Shown piece after piece: positions 48,624 to 60,250 of a stretch of 64,000 bases of DNA. The stretch spans positions 15,456,381 to 15,520,380 of the forward strand of contig CM039510.1 in the NCBI GenBank assembly GCA_022432975.1, read 5' to 3'. The DNA comes from Begonia masoniana. Taxonomy: Eukaryota > Streptophyta > Magnoliopsida > Cucurbitales > Begoniaceae. Both the position numbers and the translations under genes were made by a program. The notes beneath the pieces were generated by a model, which was not told the origin of the DNA, did no database searches, and saw only the letters and a list, made by a program, of their open reading frames with translations. Within the stretch, counting starts at the first letter, position 1, and each line of letters opens with the position of its first letter.

Positions 48624-48959
48624 TTTGTAAACCTATAAAAGTTAGAAGCAATAACTCTAAGAAATCTAAATCAAAGAAAGCTTTTAAACATACTTACAGT
48701 TGAGGAAGGATGTCCGCGTAGTGGCTGAGCAGTCGTGCAGTCTACAGAACCGTTTTTAAAACCCGGGGGCTCTGATACCATAACTGTAACGACCCTTACC
48801 CGTACCCTAATTTTTCGTACAAATTTTTTTTAACAATGTATCGTTTGAGCGGAAATTTAAATCGTTAAGATCGTTCAGAGAATTGAAAACCATTTAAAAT
48901 CATTAATAGGAACTTAATAAAACAATTTATAAAAATTAAGTTTTTAACATTTTTCTGCA

Positions 48960-49262
48960 ATCACCATCGATCGTGGTCATATCACGATCGATCGTGATCA
49001 GCTAAAAATAAAAATGAATTTAAACATTTTTCCTGCAATCATGATCGATCGTGGTCATATCACGATCGATCGTGGTCACGCTGAACTGATCCCGATCGAT
49101 CGCGGTAGTGTGCCCGATCGATCGGGCTGCCTCTGGAATTCAATAAGAAATTTTCCCAGATCACGATCGATCGTGGTCAAATCACGATCGATCGTGATAG
49201 CCCTTTTTCCTCTTTTCTGCAGATCACGATCGATCGTGGTCAAATCACGATCGATCGTGATT
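48960..49262. repeat. CACGATCGATCGTG palindrome cluster in the right LTR of C
   Basis: Same repeats as in the left LTR, with additional units near 49060 and 49240. The copy-number difference between sister LTRs shows the array changes length quickly. Confidence 0.93.
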
Positions 49263-49835
49263 TCCTGCATACACATACAACACCTAAGAAAAACACACTT
49301 CACAATTCCCTTTTCTACCTCATACATTCATCACTTCTTTTAACACTTTTCATAACAATACAATCACTCTACTCCTCGTATACAATCCCCACTATACCAA
49401 TCGCCCAAAAACCGACTTAAAACTCATTTAAAATATAACAAAATTTCTTAAAAACGAACCGCGTGGTTCCGTTTAAAAGTTTAACATATCCTCCTGTTTT
49501 TGAAATCAGTAAAACCTTACAAAACACATTCAATTTCCAGAAATACTTTCTATTACCTATCCAGATCCCAACATCCTATAATGTTTTAACAATTTCTATC
49601 CAAAATAATCCAAATACCTATGTACGTCCCCACGGGTCAAAATCACGCTCCGACTGCCAGCGCACTCCCACGGGCCGATCCTTCTTCGACTGATCATTCC
49701 TCGGGTGGAGGGATCTCGTAGTCACCTGTATCGGGATCACCTACACCATACAGACACCTATGCGATAAAAATCTCAGCAAGTCTTGTAAATGCAGATGCA
49801 TGCTGTGCGTATGAGTTTCAGAAATCATTTTGGAT

Positions 49836-50151
49836 GATGTGGTATTGTGACAGACCCCTTTTTCGGCCTTCACAATAGATCAATAGCCCCCTTTCAGGCC
49901 ACATCACGATGTGGTATTGTGACAGACCCCTTTTGGCCTTCACAATAGATCAATAGCCCCCTTTCGGGCCACATCACATTACATGAAAACAAAGTGCATT
50001 TCGATTTGGGCGATGTGGTATTGTGACAGACCCCTTTCTCAGCCTTCACAATAGATCAATAGCCCCCTTTCAGGCCACATCACGATGTGGTATTGTGACA
50101 GACCCCTTTTGGCCTTCACAATAGATCAATAGCCCCCTTTCAGGCCACATC
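49836..50151. repeat. four copies of a nested inverted-repeat unit in the right LTR of C
   Basis: Units of about 68-70 bp lie at 49836-49905, 49908-49975, 50012-50081 and 50084-50151. Each is bounded by GATGTGG and CCACATC and holds an inner pair ATTGTGA and TCACAAT, so each can fold on itself. The left LTR has one unit. Confidence 0.93.
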
Positions 50152-52339
50152 ACTTTACATGTTAACATAGTGCCGAAATTCATTTTCTATGCATAATTTA
50201 AAACCGTGATGCATAACAATTCATATTATAAATAAACAACCACATGTGTACCATCAAGACAATAAATCATAACTTATAAAAGCAACCTATCCTAACTACC
50301 CAACCAAAGCATTTAAACAAAATGTCACCAAAATTCCTCGAGACGACATTGACGTACGGTGTAGGCCAATCGGCTAGAGAAGATCACGAGAACTTACCTC
50401 GCGTCCGTTGTACACGCTCAGAGTCCAAAATGCTTTAATCTCATCAATTTAACAACCAAATAATAATAAATACAAGTTCACAATATAAATCTCAAGCATC
50501 AACTCAAAATCTCTGAATTGCACAACTTTCTTCGTCTAACTATCAACAAGGCAATTTAACACAAAACAAACCAATTCAGCATAGTCAACTTCCAACTTGA
50601 AACCAAAATATAACCAAGGTATTTGAATAAAACCTTATACCTCAACCTAATATTCCAAGCCAATTAGTTTTGAGTCACATTCGCACTAATAATTTAATTC
50701 AACTACTTAAACAGCTCGAAGTACATTCAATTAACAAAACTCAACAAATTTTCTTTCAATATTCTCGGATTTTTCCTTTAAAATTGGCTTAACTTTAAAC
50801 CTCAATAACTCCCTCAACCCTTATCCGTTTTCAATGATTCAACATATTTTGAAAACCTCATTATGTCTATTTTAACATGGAATCAAGCATTTATCCAAAA
50901 CAAAACAGAATCGAGACAAAAAGACCAAAAACCGAACTGACCGCGGTAACTCTCCAGTTTTTTTTTTTTACACAACAACTTCAAAAATTCATACTAAATC
51001 AATTCTTAATGAAATCTAGTGATTCAAGTTGCTATGGACTCCTTAGAATGTCTACTTTCTAATGGTGAAACTCATTTATCAAAAGCCATTCACATATACT
51101 GGCAGAAAAACTAAAACCGAAACTGCTCTGTTTTTAGATCATTGCTTTTTGTCCAACTTCGAAAATTCACCATAAATCGTACACATATCCGAATTCAATA
51201 ATTCAAAATGTCATAGAATCCTTACAATGTCTAGTTTAACATAGACTTATTCGTTTATCAAAAATCAAACCCAATAAACGGCAGAAAATCAAAAATCGAA
51301 GCTGCCCTAACCTTTTCCAGTTTTGTACATTTAAATCATCAACCCATATCTATCCAATAATGCTCAATAATCATCAATAGAGCGATAAATAACCTATTCT
51401 AACAAAACCCGGTTATTTTTATGAAATTCCTACGAAACCCTAAACGTTTAAATCTCTAAAAGTTGAGAACTAAAGCCGGAAAATGCTAGAGACTTACCTA
51501 GAATCGCGAGGGGAAGAGAAAACGTGAAGAACGTTTGATGATCGGAGAGAAATCGGTGGAGAAACGGAGGAGAACCGCCGTTGGAAGCTTGGTCGCCAAG
51601 AGAGGGAAACAAATTCCTCTTTGGAATTTGCCAAATGAAGAAGAAGAAGGGGTTGTGCCCCTTTTAATAAATTAAATTGCAAAAAAGACAAGTTTGCCCT
51701 TCCATTGAACTTTTCGTTTATCCTATTATTCGTCTATCGATTCGGTTTCTCTAAAATTTTCTTATTTCACCAATAATTCCAACTTATTCCTAGGGCTCTA
51801 ATAAAACTTTCCGTTTGTCAAACGAATTTATTTTACTATTTTTACGAATTAAACCACTATAAGGTTAAAAACGGAAACTTGACCGTATACCTTCGATTTG
51901 GGATTTCTAAAATTTCCAGATTTCTCCTAAAATTCATATTAGTCATAAGGGTTCTATTAAAACTTTCCGTTTATAAAACGGGCTTAATTTGACATATTTA
52001 CAATAATGCCATCCATATACGAAAAACTGAAAACCCGTCAAAACCGGGTGTTACATAAAACCTCTGTATTTGATAGTTGTATCTATATAATTTGAAATAT
52101 TCTCGAACTGTATTGAGTTTCCTCTGATTAGTTCATGCATGGGTGGTCTCTGTTTTTAGAGCTATCCATGCAGACTGATTTTCTTAAACTTATGTCATGT
52201 TTCCTGTTATGTGCGAAAATCATGTTATAAATCGGTTTTTGAGAATTTGAAACTTGTATGCCATCTGTTTTTATGCTCCCTGTTCGTATATCTTCCTGTT
52301 AAAAGCTATCAAATTTTGTCTTTAAAACTATATCTTCCA

Positions 52340-52506
52340 ATTACATCCACCGCTGCTTTTAAGTTCACATCCACCGGTGACCAGTAAATTTCTCTTTGTA
52401 GTTCACATCCACCTGTGAACAGTAAATTTCTGTCTGTAGTTCACATCCACCTGTGAACAGTAAATTTCTGTCTGTAGTTCACATCCACCTGTGAACAGTA
52501 AATTTC
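52340..52506 (+). repeat. 38-bp tandem repeats in LTR B, continued at 54980-55130
   Basis: The unit contains GTTCACATCCACCGGTGAAC (or CCTGTGAAC) then AGTAAATTTCTGTCTGTA. The ends GTTCAC and GTGAAC pair as an inverted repeat. About four units lie before solo LTR E and about three and a half after it, so E landed inside this array. Confidence 0.9.
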
Positions 52507-54979
52507 TGTAACGACCCTAACTCCTATTCCTCGAATTTCCCGTATAAATTTTTCTTTTCATAACACTCATAAAATTTTGACTTTTAAAATTTTGAATAGA
52601 ATCTAAGTCTTTTGGAAAAAATTGTTAAAGAAAGAAATTTTAAAACAATATTCATAAAAAAAGAAACCATCGGCCAAAAGACGTTCACTATACAGGGGCA
52701 GGAAGGGTATTTTTCCCAAAGAATTTCATGGCCGATCAATCGGCCATTTTAGCCGATCGATCGGCTATGCTATTTTGGTGCCAGGCGATCGATCGCCATG
52801 ATCGATCGCCCCTGGAAATCACCCTCACAGTCGATCGATCGCCCATTCAGGCGATCGATCGGCAACTTCTCTGGAAAAACTAGAGAAGTTACCATTGAGA
52901 CGCCGATCGATCGCCCCTCTCAGGCGATCGATAAGCACACTCCCTGGAATCTGAAATTCCAGGGAGCTGCCTCTTTCTCCCTTTCATTCTTTTCTCCCTG
53001 CATCCTTCATCCTTCACACACATATCACAATTATTCTCTCCTTTCCTTTTCTCAATTCAACTACACCTAAACACACTTAAACACTTCATCATAAATCACT
53101 CTTAACCTCATTCATTCTTTAATTCCTCAGCCACAAACCTACTCAAAACATAATAAAAACGTAGTGGAACTTCATAAAGACGAACTGCATGGATCCGTTT
53201 GAAAACTGAATAATCCCTATGAGTTTAAAATCGCCAAGCAGTCCAGTATATCTTCAATAAAATACTTTTCAAAAGCAGTTTATAAAATTGGTTTTCAAAA
53301 CATCAAAACATATACATCTCCTAACGAGTCACCCTTCAACCCATCTAATTCTCCTTATACAATCATCGATCATTTCTAATTAACATATCTCCAAAAATAC
53401 TTACATACATCCCCATGATTCAAAATCGCCTCGACTGCACAGCGTACTCCCACGGGCACCCTTTTTCAACCTGCGTGTTCATCTAATGGAGGAACGCCCT
53501 CCTCACCTGTATCGGGTTCACCTACACCAGAGAGACATCTATGAGAATAAATCTCAGTAAATTCTACGTAAGTGACAATGCATGAACATGTATATGCAAT
53601 TTTCATAAACTTTCGTGCATTCATTTCATTTATTAGTTCGTATTAGTTGTCATATTTCAGTCGTCTCCGTCGTCTCATTTCAGTCGTCTTAGTCGTCTCA
53701 TTTCAGTCGTCTTAGTCATCTCATTTTCATTCGTCTATTTAAGTCATCACATTTCATTTTCTTTCATGAAATCCATACATAAATCCATTTTTCATGACAT
53801 TTGTAAAACGATGATGCATGACAATAAAAGCGTAACATAAATATACAACGTACATACCATCAAAACAATACAAGCATAACCTACAAAACAATTAACTCTA
53901 AACTATCCAACCAAAGCATATAAACATAAATTTCACTAAATAATCCTCAACATCAAAATTTGACTTATGGTGTAGGCCAATCGACCACAGTAAGTCACGA
54001 GAACTTACCTGTTGTCCGTAGAAAGCCGAGCTCCATCCACGAGCTTTATTCACCTAGACCAATTCACAATAATCATTATTAAAATCGGTTTTAGGAGATC
54101 GAATTCCGAAGTCTAACGAAACTCCTAGCTAAAATTTTTTTTCCTAAAACTCTAATTAAACTCATTCGGACATTTCGTCGAGCAATTCGCGCTCGCAAAT
54201 TGCAAACCTCTATTAATGGAGTTTTCCAAGCTCCAATTATCCGAAAATTGCAACCCAAACATTTATATTATCTAACTACGTCCAATAATTGCAAATACGG
54301 CATTACCTAACCGTTTCTAACAAAATTCGACCATTTCTACAAAAATCGTACGAAACCCTAAACATTCAAACCTCTAAAAATCGAGAACTAAAGTCAGGAA
54401 ACGCTAGAATCTTACCTAGGAAGTGATTTCAGGAAGGAAACAAGAAGAACTGCCGTTGATCGGAGGGGCGATCGGCATCGGTTTGAGAGAAACGGCGAGA
54501 GGGGAAGAGAACTTCGGTTCTCTGGAGCTTTCCCTCCTTTTCTTCGTGAGATGTAGAATAGAAGAAAGGGTGGGGCTCTTATGTTTTATTAAATTTTATA
54601 ATAAAATTTACTATTTTGCCCCTTTTTACTTAATATTGCTTATTTCATTATTTAACCTATCAATTTGGTTTCTCCGAAACTCTCTTATTCCTCCAAATAT
54701 TCCAACTTATCCCTAGGGTTCTAACGAAACTCTCCGTTCGAAAAACGGACTAAATTTACTATTTTTACGTATTAAAACGCTATAGGGTTATAAACGAAAC
54801 TTTGGCGTTATACCATCGATTTGAATTCCCAAAATTCCCTTATTTTTCCTAAAATCCCTATAAATCATAAGGATCCTAATAAAGCTCTTCGTTCATAAAA
54901 CGGGCTTAGTTTGCTATATTTACTAAAATGCCATTGCATAGCTAAAAATCTAAAACCCGAAAAAGAACCGGGCGTTACA
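52507..54979 (-). mobile_element. solo LTR E, Ty3 type, 2473 bp
   Basis: On + it reads TGTAACGACCCTAACTCC...CCGGGCGTTACA, and the LTR itself is minus. ATTTC flanks both sides (52502-52506 and 54980-54984). It lies within the 38-bp repeat array of LTR B. It carries its own CGATCGATCG palindromes at 52730-52931, about 225-425 bases from its 3' end. Confidence 0.95.
52730..52931. repeat. palindrome cluster with CGATCGATCG cores in LTR E
   Basis: Contains GGCCGATCAATCGGCC (52730), AGCCGATCGATCGGCT (52751) and GGCGATCGATCGCC (52783), plus several single-arm variants further on. The cores match those in LTRs C and F while the arms differ. Confidence 0.92.
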
Positions 54980-55569
54980 ATTTCTGTCTGTAGTTCACAT
55001 CCACCGGTGAACAGTAAATTTCTGTTTGTAATTCACATTCCACCGGTGAACAGTAAATTTCTGTGTGTAGTTCACATCTACCTGTGAACAATAAATTTCT
55101 CTCTGTAATTCACACCCACCGTTCTCTTTTGTTTATTAGCATCCACCGCTGCCACTGTTCGCTTTTGTCTTATTCACACCCACCGCTAGCCTATATCACC
55201 CAATTCTGTTATTCACTGTAACTTTCTCCCAATATGCCTTTCAGTCTATATTCCTCGTTTATTTTCACTGCATGTATTTTTATCACGTTTTCTTTGCATG
55301 CTCGTCGTCCATCTAGTCTTTTATTTAAATGCTCCAAGTATTCTGATTTCCTTCTGTAATTCATTCTGCAGTCTGGTTTAACAGTTTTACCGTTTTGACT
55401 TTAAATCAAGAGAAGGTTTTCTTTAGCTGTAAAGTGTTAAGAGTTTGCTTTAAAAGTGCAGTCTGTTTGTTTAAAGTTCAAAAAAAAAATATATATATAT
55501 ATATAGTCCCCGTTTTGAATGTCCCGGAATGATGGCTCCTCGGACCCCGATCGGGTCGGGGCTGTCACA

Positions 55570-55976
55570 AACATACTCATTTTTCTTTCTTTCACTTGAT
55601 TTGTTCCCTCGTGTGTGACTTCCAGCAAGTGCCATATCTCTTGTGCACTATCACACCCTTGAACTCTATTAAATTCATCACGGTTCAGTGCACAGTATAG
55701 GGTGTTTATAGTTTTGGTATTCAGACTAAGATTTCTCTTATCAAACTCTGTTAATTCATGATGGTCCTTAGGAATAACGATTCCATTATCAGTTTTCATG
55801 GCTTTGAATGAGCTATTTTCTATAGTGTTCCATATGTCATAGTCTATAGCCTGAACATAAATTCTCATCCTAGACTTCCAATAGACATAATCATTCCCAT
55901 CAAAGAATAGAGGTCTAGTAGTAGATTGACCCTCTACCTGTGTTGTGTTGGTGTTGAAAGTCATTACAAATATCAC
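55570..55976 (-). pseudogene. gag: gag N-terminal third of the large copia element
   Basis: The frame starts near MTFNTNTTQVEGQSTTRPLF (Met at 55964) and runs through FDGNDYVYWKSRMRIYVQAI to QVKERKMSMFV, where LTR B interrupts. The remainder resumes at 39697 on the other side of the insertion. The start is about 40 bases after the primer site. Confidence 0.87.
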
Positions 55977-56029
55977 AATATTTTCTAGATAACAACTTAG
56001 ACAATATTTAACCTCGCTCTGATACCAAT

Positions 56030-57458
56030 TGTAGGATCGTAATTGTCTAAGAGGGGGATGAATTAGACTTTTTAAACTTAATTAGTGATCAAATCGTTTT
56101 CTCTCTTGTATTCAACTTATAAGTTAACAGTGAGCACTCAAGCAATAAAGTAAAGAGAGAGAGAAAAGCAACACTAAGAGTTTTTACGTGGTTCGGCCAA
56201 AACCTGCCTACGTCCACGCTTCAAGGTTTCCCCCTTGAAGATCCTTCACTTCTCTTCAAACAAAAATACCAGATCGAGCTTCACGGGCGTCGATCTACAA
56301 CCTTACAATCCTGGATTGTTCTTCACGGGCGATAATCCACTGCCTTTACACATTTACAGTAGAGATAAAAGTTTACAGCACAGACTACAGTCTCTCACAC
56401 AGATGAATCTCAAGTTCTGAAAGATAGAGAGATGTAGAATAACAGAGAGTATTCGAAGTAAATTGCTCGTTAGGGTTCGAAGATTAATTTCAGCAAAAGT
56501 TGTTCTCCCAGGCTTCTTTCTTCTATTTATACTCTGTTTGAAATTGGCTTCAGATCTGGAATGCTTCTCATCTAAAAATAAAAATATAGCCATTGGAGAA
56601 ACATCCGTACTTAGATGGCTAGCCGTTGCGTTCTGAAGTCGCTTTCGTTCGTCGGCCATTAATGGTCTGGAGTTAAGGCTCTGGACGACAAACACTGTTG
56701 CTTCGCGGTTTATTTAAATTTCTGGCGGTGGATACTATTCACTGGATGACTTTGCCTTTGGAGACCAGCAGTGTATGTTGAATTTGAAAATCTAACGGTG
56801 GATATCTTCAGAAGTTACTGTGCACTGGATGACTTCGCCTTTGAAAAACCAGCGGTGGATGTTGTCTTTGAGAATCTATCGGTGGATGTTGAACTTTGTA
56901 AGACCTTGTCGTTTAGCTATCAGTGGATGTAAACTTTGGGAGATCTTGTCGTTTAGCTATCGATGGATGTAAAATTTGGGAGACCTTGTCGTTTAGCTAT
57001 CGATGGATGTCTTCCGAAGACTATGCCATCGGCAGATGTATACTTTGTCGTTTAGCTAGTGGTGGATGTAAATTTTGAATGCCAGTAGTGGATGTACACT
57101 ATTTTATCATTTTCTGCTAGCAGTGGAAGTAGCCTTAGAATGCCAGCGGTGGATGTGGATTTTGTCGTTTAGCTGGCGGTGGAGGTGGCCTTTGAATGCC
57201 AGCGGTGGATGTAGCCTTTTTATCATTTTCTGCTATGTTTTGCTATCACACCCTGAACACTTAACAGAATTGTTAAACAACTAAAATACCCTTTTCAAAG
57301 GGCATTTCCACTGAAGATTTATGTACATATTTTTGGAGGACAATATTTAACTTATTAATCAATTTATTAATCTCATATAATTAACTTAATCAAATTACAC
57401 ACAATTGAAAACACATCATCAAAAACATCGTTAGACTTAAACATAAGTTAAGTCAACA
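56030..57458 (-). repeat. 5' LTR of the large copia element, 1429 bp
   Basis: Aligned with 27125-30231. It has a much shorter run of the 40-bp unit (about 56900-57020) and several CGGTGGATGT words out to 57220. Confidence 0.93.
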
Positions 57459-57463
57459 ATTTT

Positions 57464-57759
57464 AAATTTACATATATGTTGATATATATGGAATTAAATT
57501 TAAAAAGAAATAATCACAATATTCCATGACTTATATTTGAAGTAAAGGATCTTCAAATTAATAAAGTCATAAATACAATTCACTTCGTTGATAACGTATA
57601 GTCATATCCCGACTATATATTTAGTGACATAAAGTGATTGTATGTTATATAATATGATTGTATAGGGCTGGACCAGATGAAATTATATTGTTCTTATAAT
57701 ATCCGTTAAATAAAGAATAATTAATTTTATCATAATGATGGTCATATATGTATGATCTT
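57464..57759. other. AT-rich sequence between the large copia element and the last Ty3 element
   Basis: No ORF. Joined in thought with 26990-27119 across the copia insertion it looks like an older repeat, including the word TAGTCATATCCCGACTATAT, but I cannot assign it. Confidence 0.4.
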
Positions 57760-60234
57760 TGTAACACCTGAGTTACGACTAGGTAATTTTCCTAACTGTA
57801 TTAACGGTCATGAACATTTAATCTTCGCGGTTTAGAATTTTAAGACAAGTGTAATTAATTACATGTGGGTTTAAACTAGGTCGAGTGACAAAGTTGTAAT
57901 AATAGAGGGCTTAGACCGATATTTAAAGGAAGTGGAAATGATTTAAACCTAATTAACTCACTGTAGCCGACATCCTCCATTCTCGGCGATTCCTTCTCTC
58001 GCAAGCTCTCGCCCTCTGCCTGCCTGTAATCCTTCCTTCGACGACCAGTTACCTTGCTATTTCTCGGTTACCTTACGCTCGAGGTATGAGTTAGACAATG
58101 TAGTTATCAGTTAATCGTTTAGCTCTGTTTTCAGCTTGAACCCGTAACTCAAATCCTTAAACAACAGGGTAATAATATAGTTCATTGTTAATCTGAGAGT
58201 GATAATGTCATTCCGAATCAGTTTTGGACATTTAAAAACAATCAACCCTGAGTAACCGATAGTCGAATCTGTCTATTTCAGTTCTTGGATTTCAGGTTTT
58301 GCACAGAGCGTTAGACTAAGGATTCAGGATGGCTTTGTCTATTAGACCCTAGGATGACTTGAGGTTAGAACTTATAGGACTTTGTTTTAACTACTGCAAT
58401 GTGAATGTTTTAGGTGAAGAAGTTTGAAGAGAAAGAGCTCAAAGTGCTAAGGAGACCAGGTAAGTGAATGTATAGGTTTCTCGGTCAATAGGACCCTACA
58501 TCAAAGGATGCTAAGTAGAAACTCGTACGATGATTAGTAGTTCTTTCATGTTACTGTCTAGCATTTATGTCGACGATTGGTTCGATAGTAAGCTTTTCAT
58601 ACTGGCTGAATGTTCTGTCCTACAGCTTGGACGAGTTAAAGAACCCCATGCTCATGCATTATCAATGTTTTATGCACATGAAAATGTTTTAAAAGCATGT
58701 TCTCTCATGAACAAGATAAGATGATAAAACCCCTACAACGTGGATGAGTGAGGGTTGGGGGCGGTTCGGCGTATGTCACAGTCCACAGTAGGACATATGA
58801 ATACGACCCGCAGTAGGGACCATGATCAAACTCACTGTCGAACCCCCTTTACCGGCACAAATCCTCTCTCATCCCACGCAACATGAACAATGATATGAAT
58901 AACGAATATGGTTCAGCGATATGGACTATAATACGAACGATGAATGTGTTTCGGCGATGTGAATTATGTTATGAATGATGAATATGGAATAATGATTATG
59001 AACAAGAAAAGACTCATGACCATGTTTTTCTCTGAATTATGCATTCATGCATTCATGCATTCATGTTATTGTTGCATTCCTTACTAAGCATTAGGCTTAT
59101 AGTTTAAACCTTTGATGTAGGTGACGAGTTTTCAGGTGAGGGATTCAAGTTAAATGAGGAAGTCTAAGTTTGGCTGTTGGAGAATGCTCAGTGTGACAGT
59201 GAAGGCTGGATTGGCGAATAAGTTCTCTGGTTTATGCTCTATGAACATTATTAATGATTTTAATATGGAAGTATAAGTAGAATGAAGTTATTTCATAGTA
59301 CTGGGATTGGAAATTATCTGGATGCTCACTGGATAGAGGATGGTACAGTTTATTGAATATCTTTTGTTTAAGACTTCCGATATATGTACTCTGAGGGAAT
59401 CATTGATTTCTGTTTACAGAAATGTTAAGTCTAGAAAGTTTGAGACTTGTTCATGATTATGTCTATTGGGAGATGTTGTTTAGTCCTACCGGTAGGAGTG
59501 GTGTGTTTTCTATCGGTAGATGCAGGGTGTTTTCTATCGGTAGCTGTAGTATGTTATCAGTCGGTAAATATAAAAGATTTTCTTTTGCTATCGATAGAAG
59601 TAGTGAGATTTCTGTCGGTAGATACAGTGTGTTTATATCGGGTGATGTAGGAGTCTTTTTCCCTGTCGCCTAGTCATCGGTAGATGTAGTTTATATATTT
59701 TCCTGCTGACGTCATCGGCAGATACAGTTTGTTTATCTTCCTGCTGACGTCATCGGCAGATGTAGTTTATATACCTTCCTGCTGACGACAACGGCAGACG
59801 CGGTTTGATTAGCTGCCGGCTGACGTCATAGGCAGATGCGGTTTGTATATCTGCCGACGAACGTTTAATGAATTGTATGGGATGCACGTGACTGTCGGTT
59901 GATGTGAGAACTTACATCTACCGATGGGTGATTAATGAATCACGTGAAATGCACGTGATAACCAGAAGATGTAGCTTTGGTTTATCGGTAGATGTGAGCC
60001 CTCTCCTGCCTTGTCGTTTAGTAATCGGCAGATGAGAGTGAAGTTTTGTCATTGAGTTCGGCAGATGCCTTCTTTTTAAAATCCCCCAGCCAAATGTCTT
60101 ATTTCATTGTCCATGTCCTACATGTGACTACAGAATTAGTATTTCCGCTGCTTAGTAAAAAAAAAAATATATAAAAGAGTGAAAGGAGTGAGTAAAGTCA
60201 TGAATTACGTGGCGATCCTTCCCGGGTCGTTACA
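57760..60234 (+). repeat. 5' LTR of the terminal Ty3 element
   Basis: 2475 bp with 6-bp inverted ends TGTAAC and GTTACA. The 5' half aligns with LTR A and with 1-520. The 3' part carries the CGGTAGATG and TGACGTCA words described at 59480-60070. Confidence 0.95.
59480..60070. repeat. cluster of CGGTAGATG and TGACGTCATCGGCAGATG words
   Basis: More than a dozen diverged copies. CTATCGGTAGATGCAG-type words lie at 59500-59690, and CTGACGTCATCGGCAGAT at 59706 and 59744 with weaker copies to 59850. CACGTG cores with GGTAGATGTGAG follow at 59880-60000. They begin about 160 bases before the LTR end. Confidence 0.88.
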
Positions 60235-60238
60235 ATTA

Positions 60239-60250
60239 TGGTATCAGAGC
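60239..60250 (+). other. primer binding site (initiator Met tRNA)
   Basis: TGGTATCAGAGC starts four bases after the LTR end and is complementary to the 3' end of plant initiator tRNA-Met, which primes minus-strand DNA synthesis. Confidence 0.92.

Larger units (their letters stand above)
41081..52055 (-). mobile_element. element C: Ty3-type non-autonomous LTR element with very long LTRs
   Basis: TAAAA flanks both ends (41076-41080 and 52056-52060). On the minus strand the 5' LTR is 48785-52055 (3271 bp) and the 3' LTR 41081-46133 (2987 bp plus solo LTR D and its duplication). The primer site complement GCTCTGATACCA is at 48769-48780, and the purine tract complement TTCTACCCACC at 46134-46144. 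The 2651-bp interior keeps only pieces of gag. Protease, RT, RNase H and integrase are absent. LTRs make up most of the element, as in LARD-like derivatives. Confidence 0.95.
39698..55569 (+). mobile_element. solo LTR B, Ty3 type, split by further insertions
   Basis: Starts TGTAACACCCGGCAATTTTG and ends GGGGCTGTCACA. Its own sequence is 39698-41080, 52061-52506 and 54985-55569, about 2.4 kb in all. Internal words match LTR A in order (CAGGTAAGTTCATA, ACTGAGCTCTAGGCTCATAG, TGTTGTAGGTA). It interrupts copia gag between 55570 and 39697. The flanks ATACT (39693) and AACAT (55570) do not form a clean duplication, although CATACT occurs on both sides with a three-base offset. Confidence 0.82.
27125..57458 (-). 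mobile_element. 30-kb Sirevirus-type Ty1/copia element split by nested insertions
   Basis: Both LTRs begin TGTAGGAT on + and end TCAACA. The 5-bp ATTTT flanks the whole (27120-27124 and 57459-57463), proving one insertion. Reading on the minus strand the order is 5' LTR (56030-57458), initiator-Met primer site (complement GCTCTGATACCA, 56016-56027), gag, protease, integrase, RT, RNase H, an extra ORF, the purine tract (complement ATCTCCCCC, 30232-30240) and 3' LTR (27125-30231). Solo LTRs at 36360-38953 and 39698-55569 split the coding part. Without them the element is about 11.9 kb. The extra ORF after pol, the LTR word TACGTGGTTCGGCC and the UBN2-type Gag point to the Sirevirus (SIRE/Maximus) lineage. 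It no longer encodes a working polyprotein. Confidence 0.93.

Noticed and set aside
49014..49343. Arginine/serine-rich frames (RSRSIV and IDRDL repeats) here and at 41355-41601 and 14558-14933
   Set aside because: These are palindromic CGATCGATCG repeats read in frame on both strands of LTRs.
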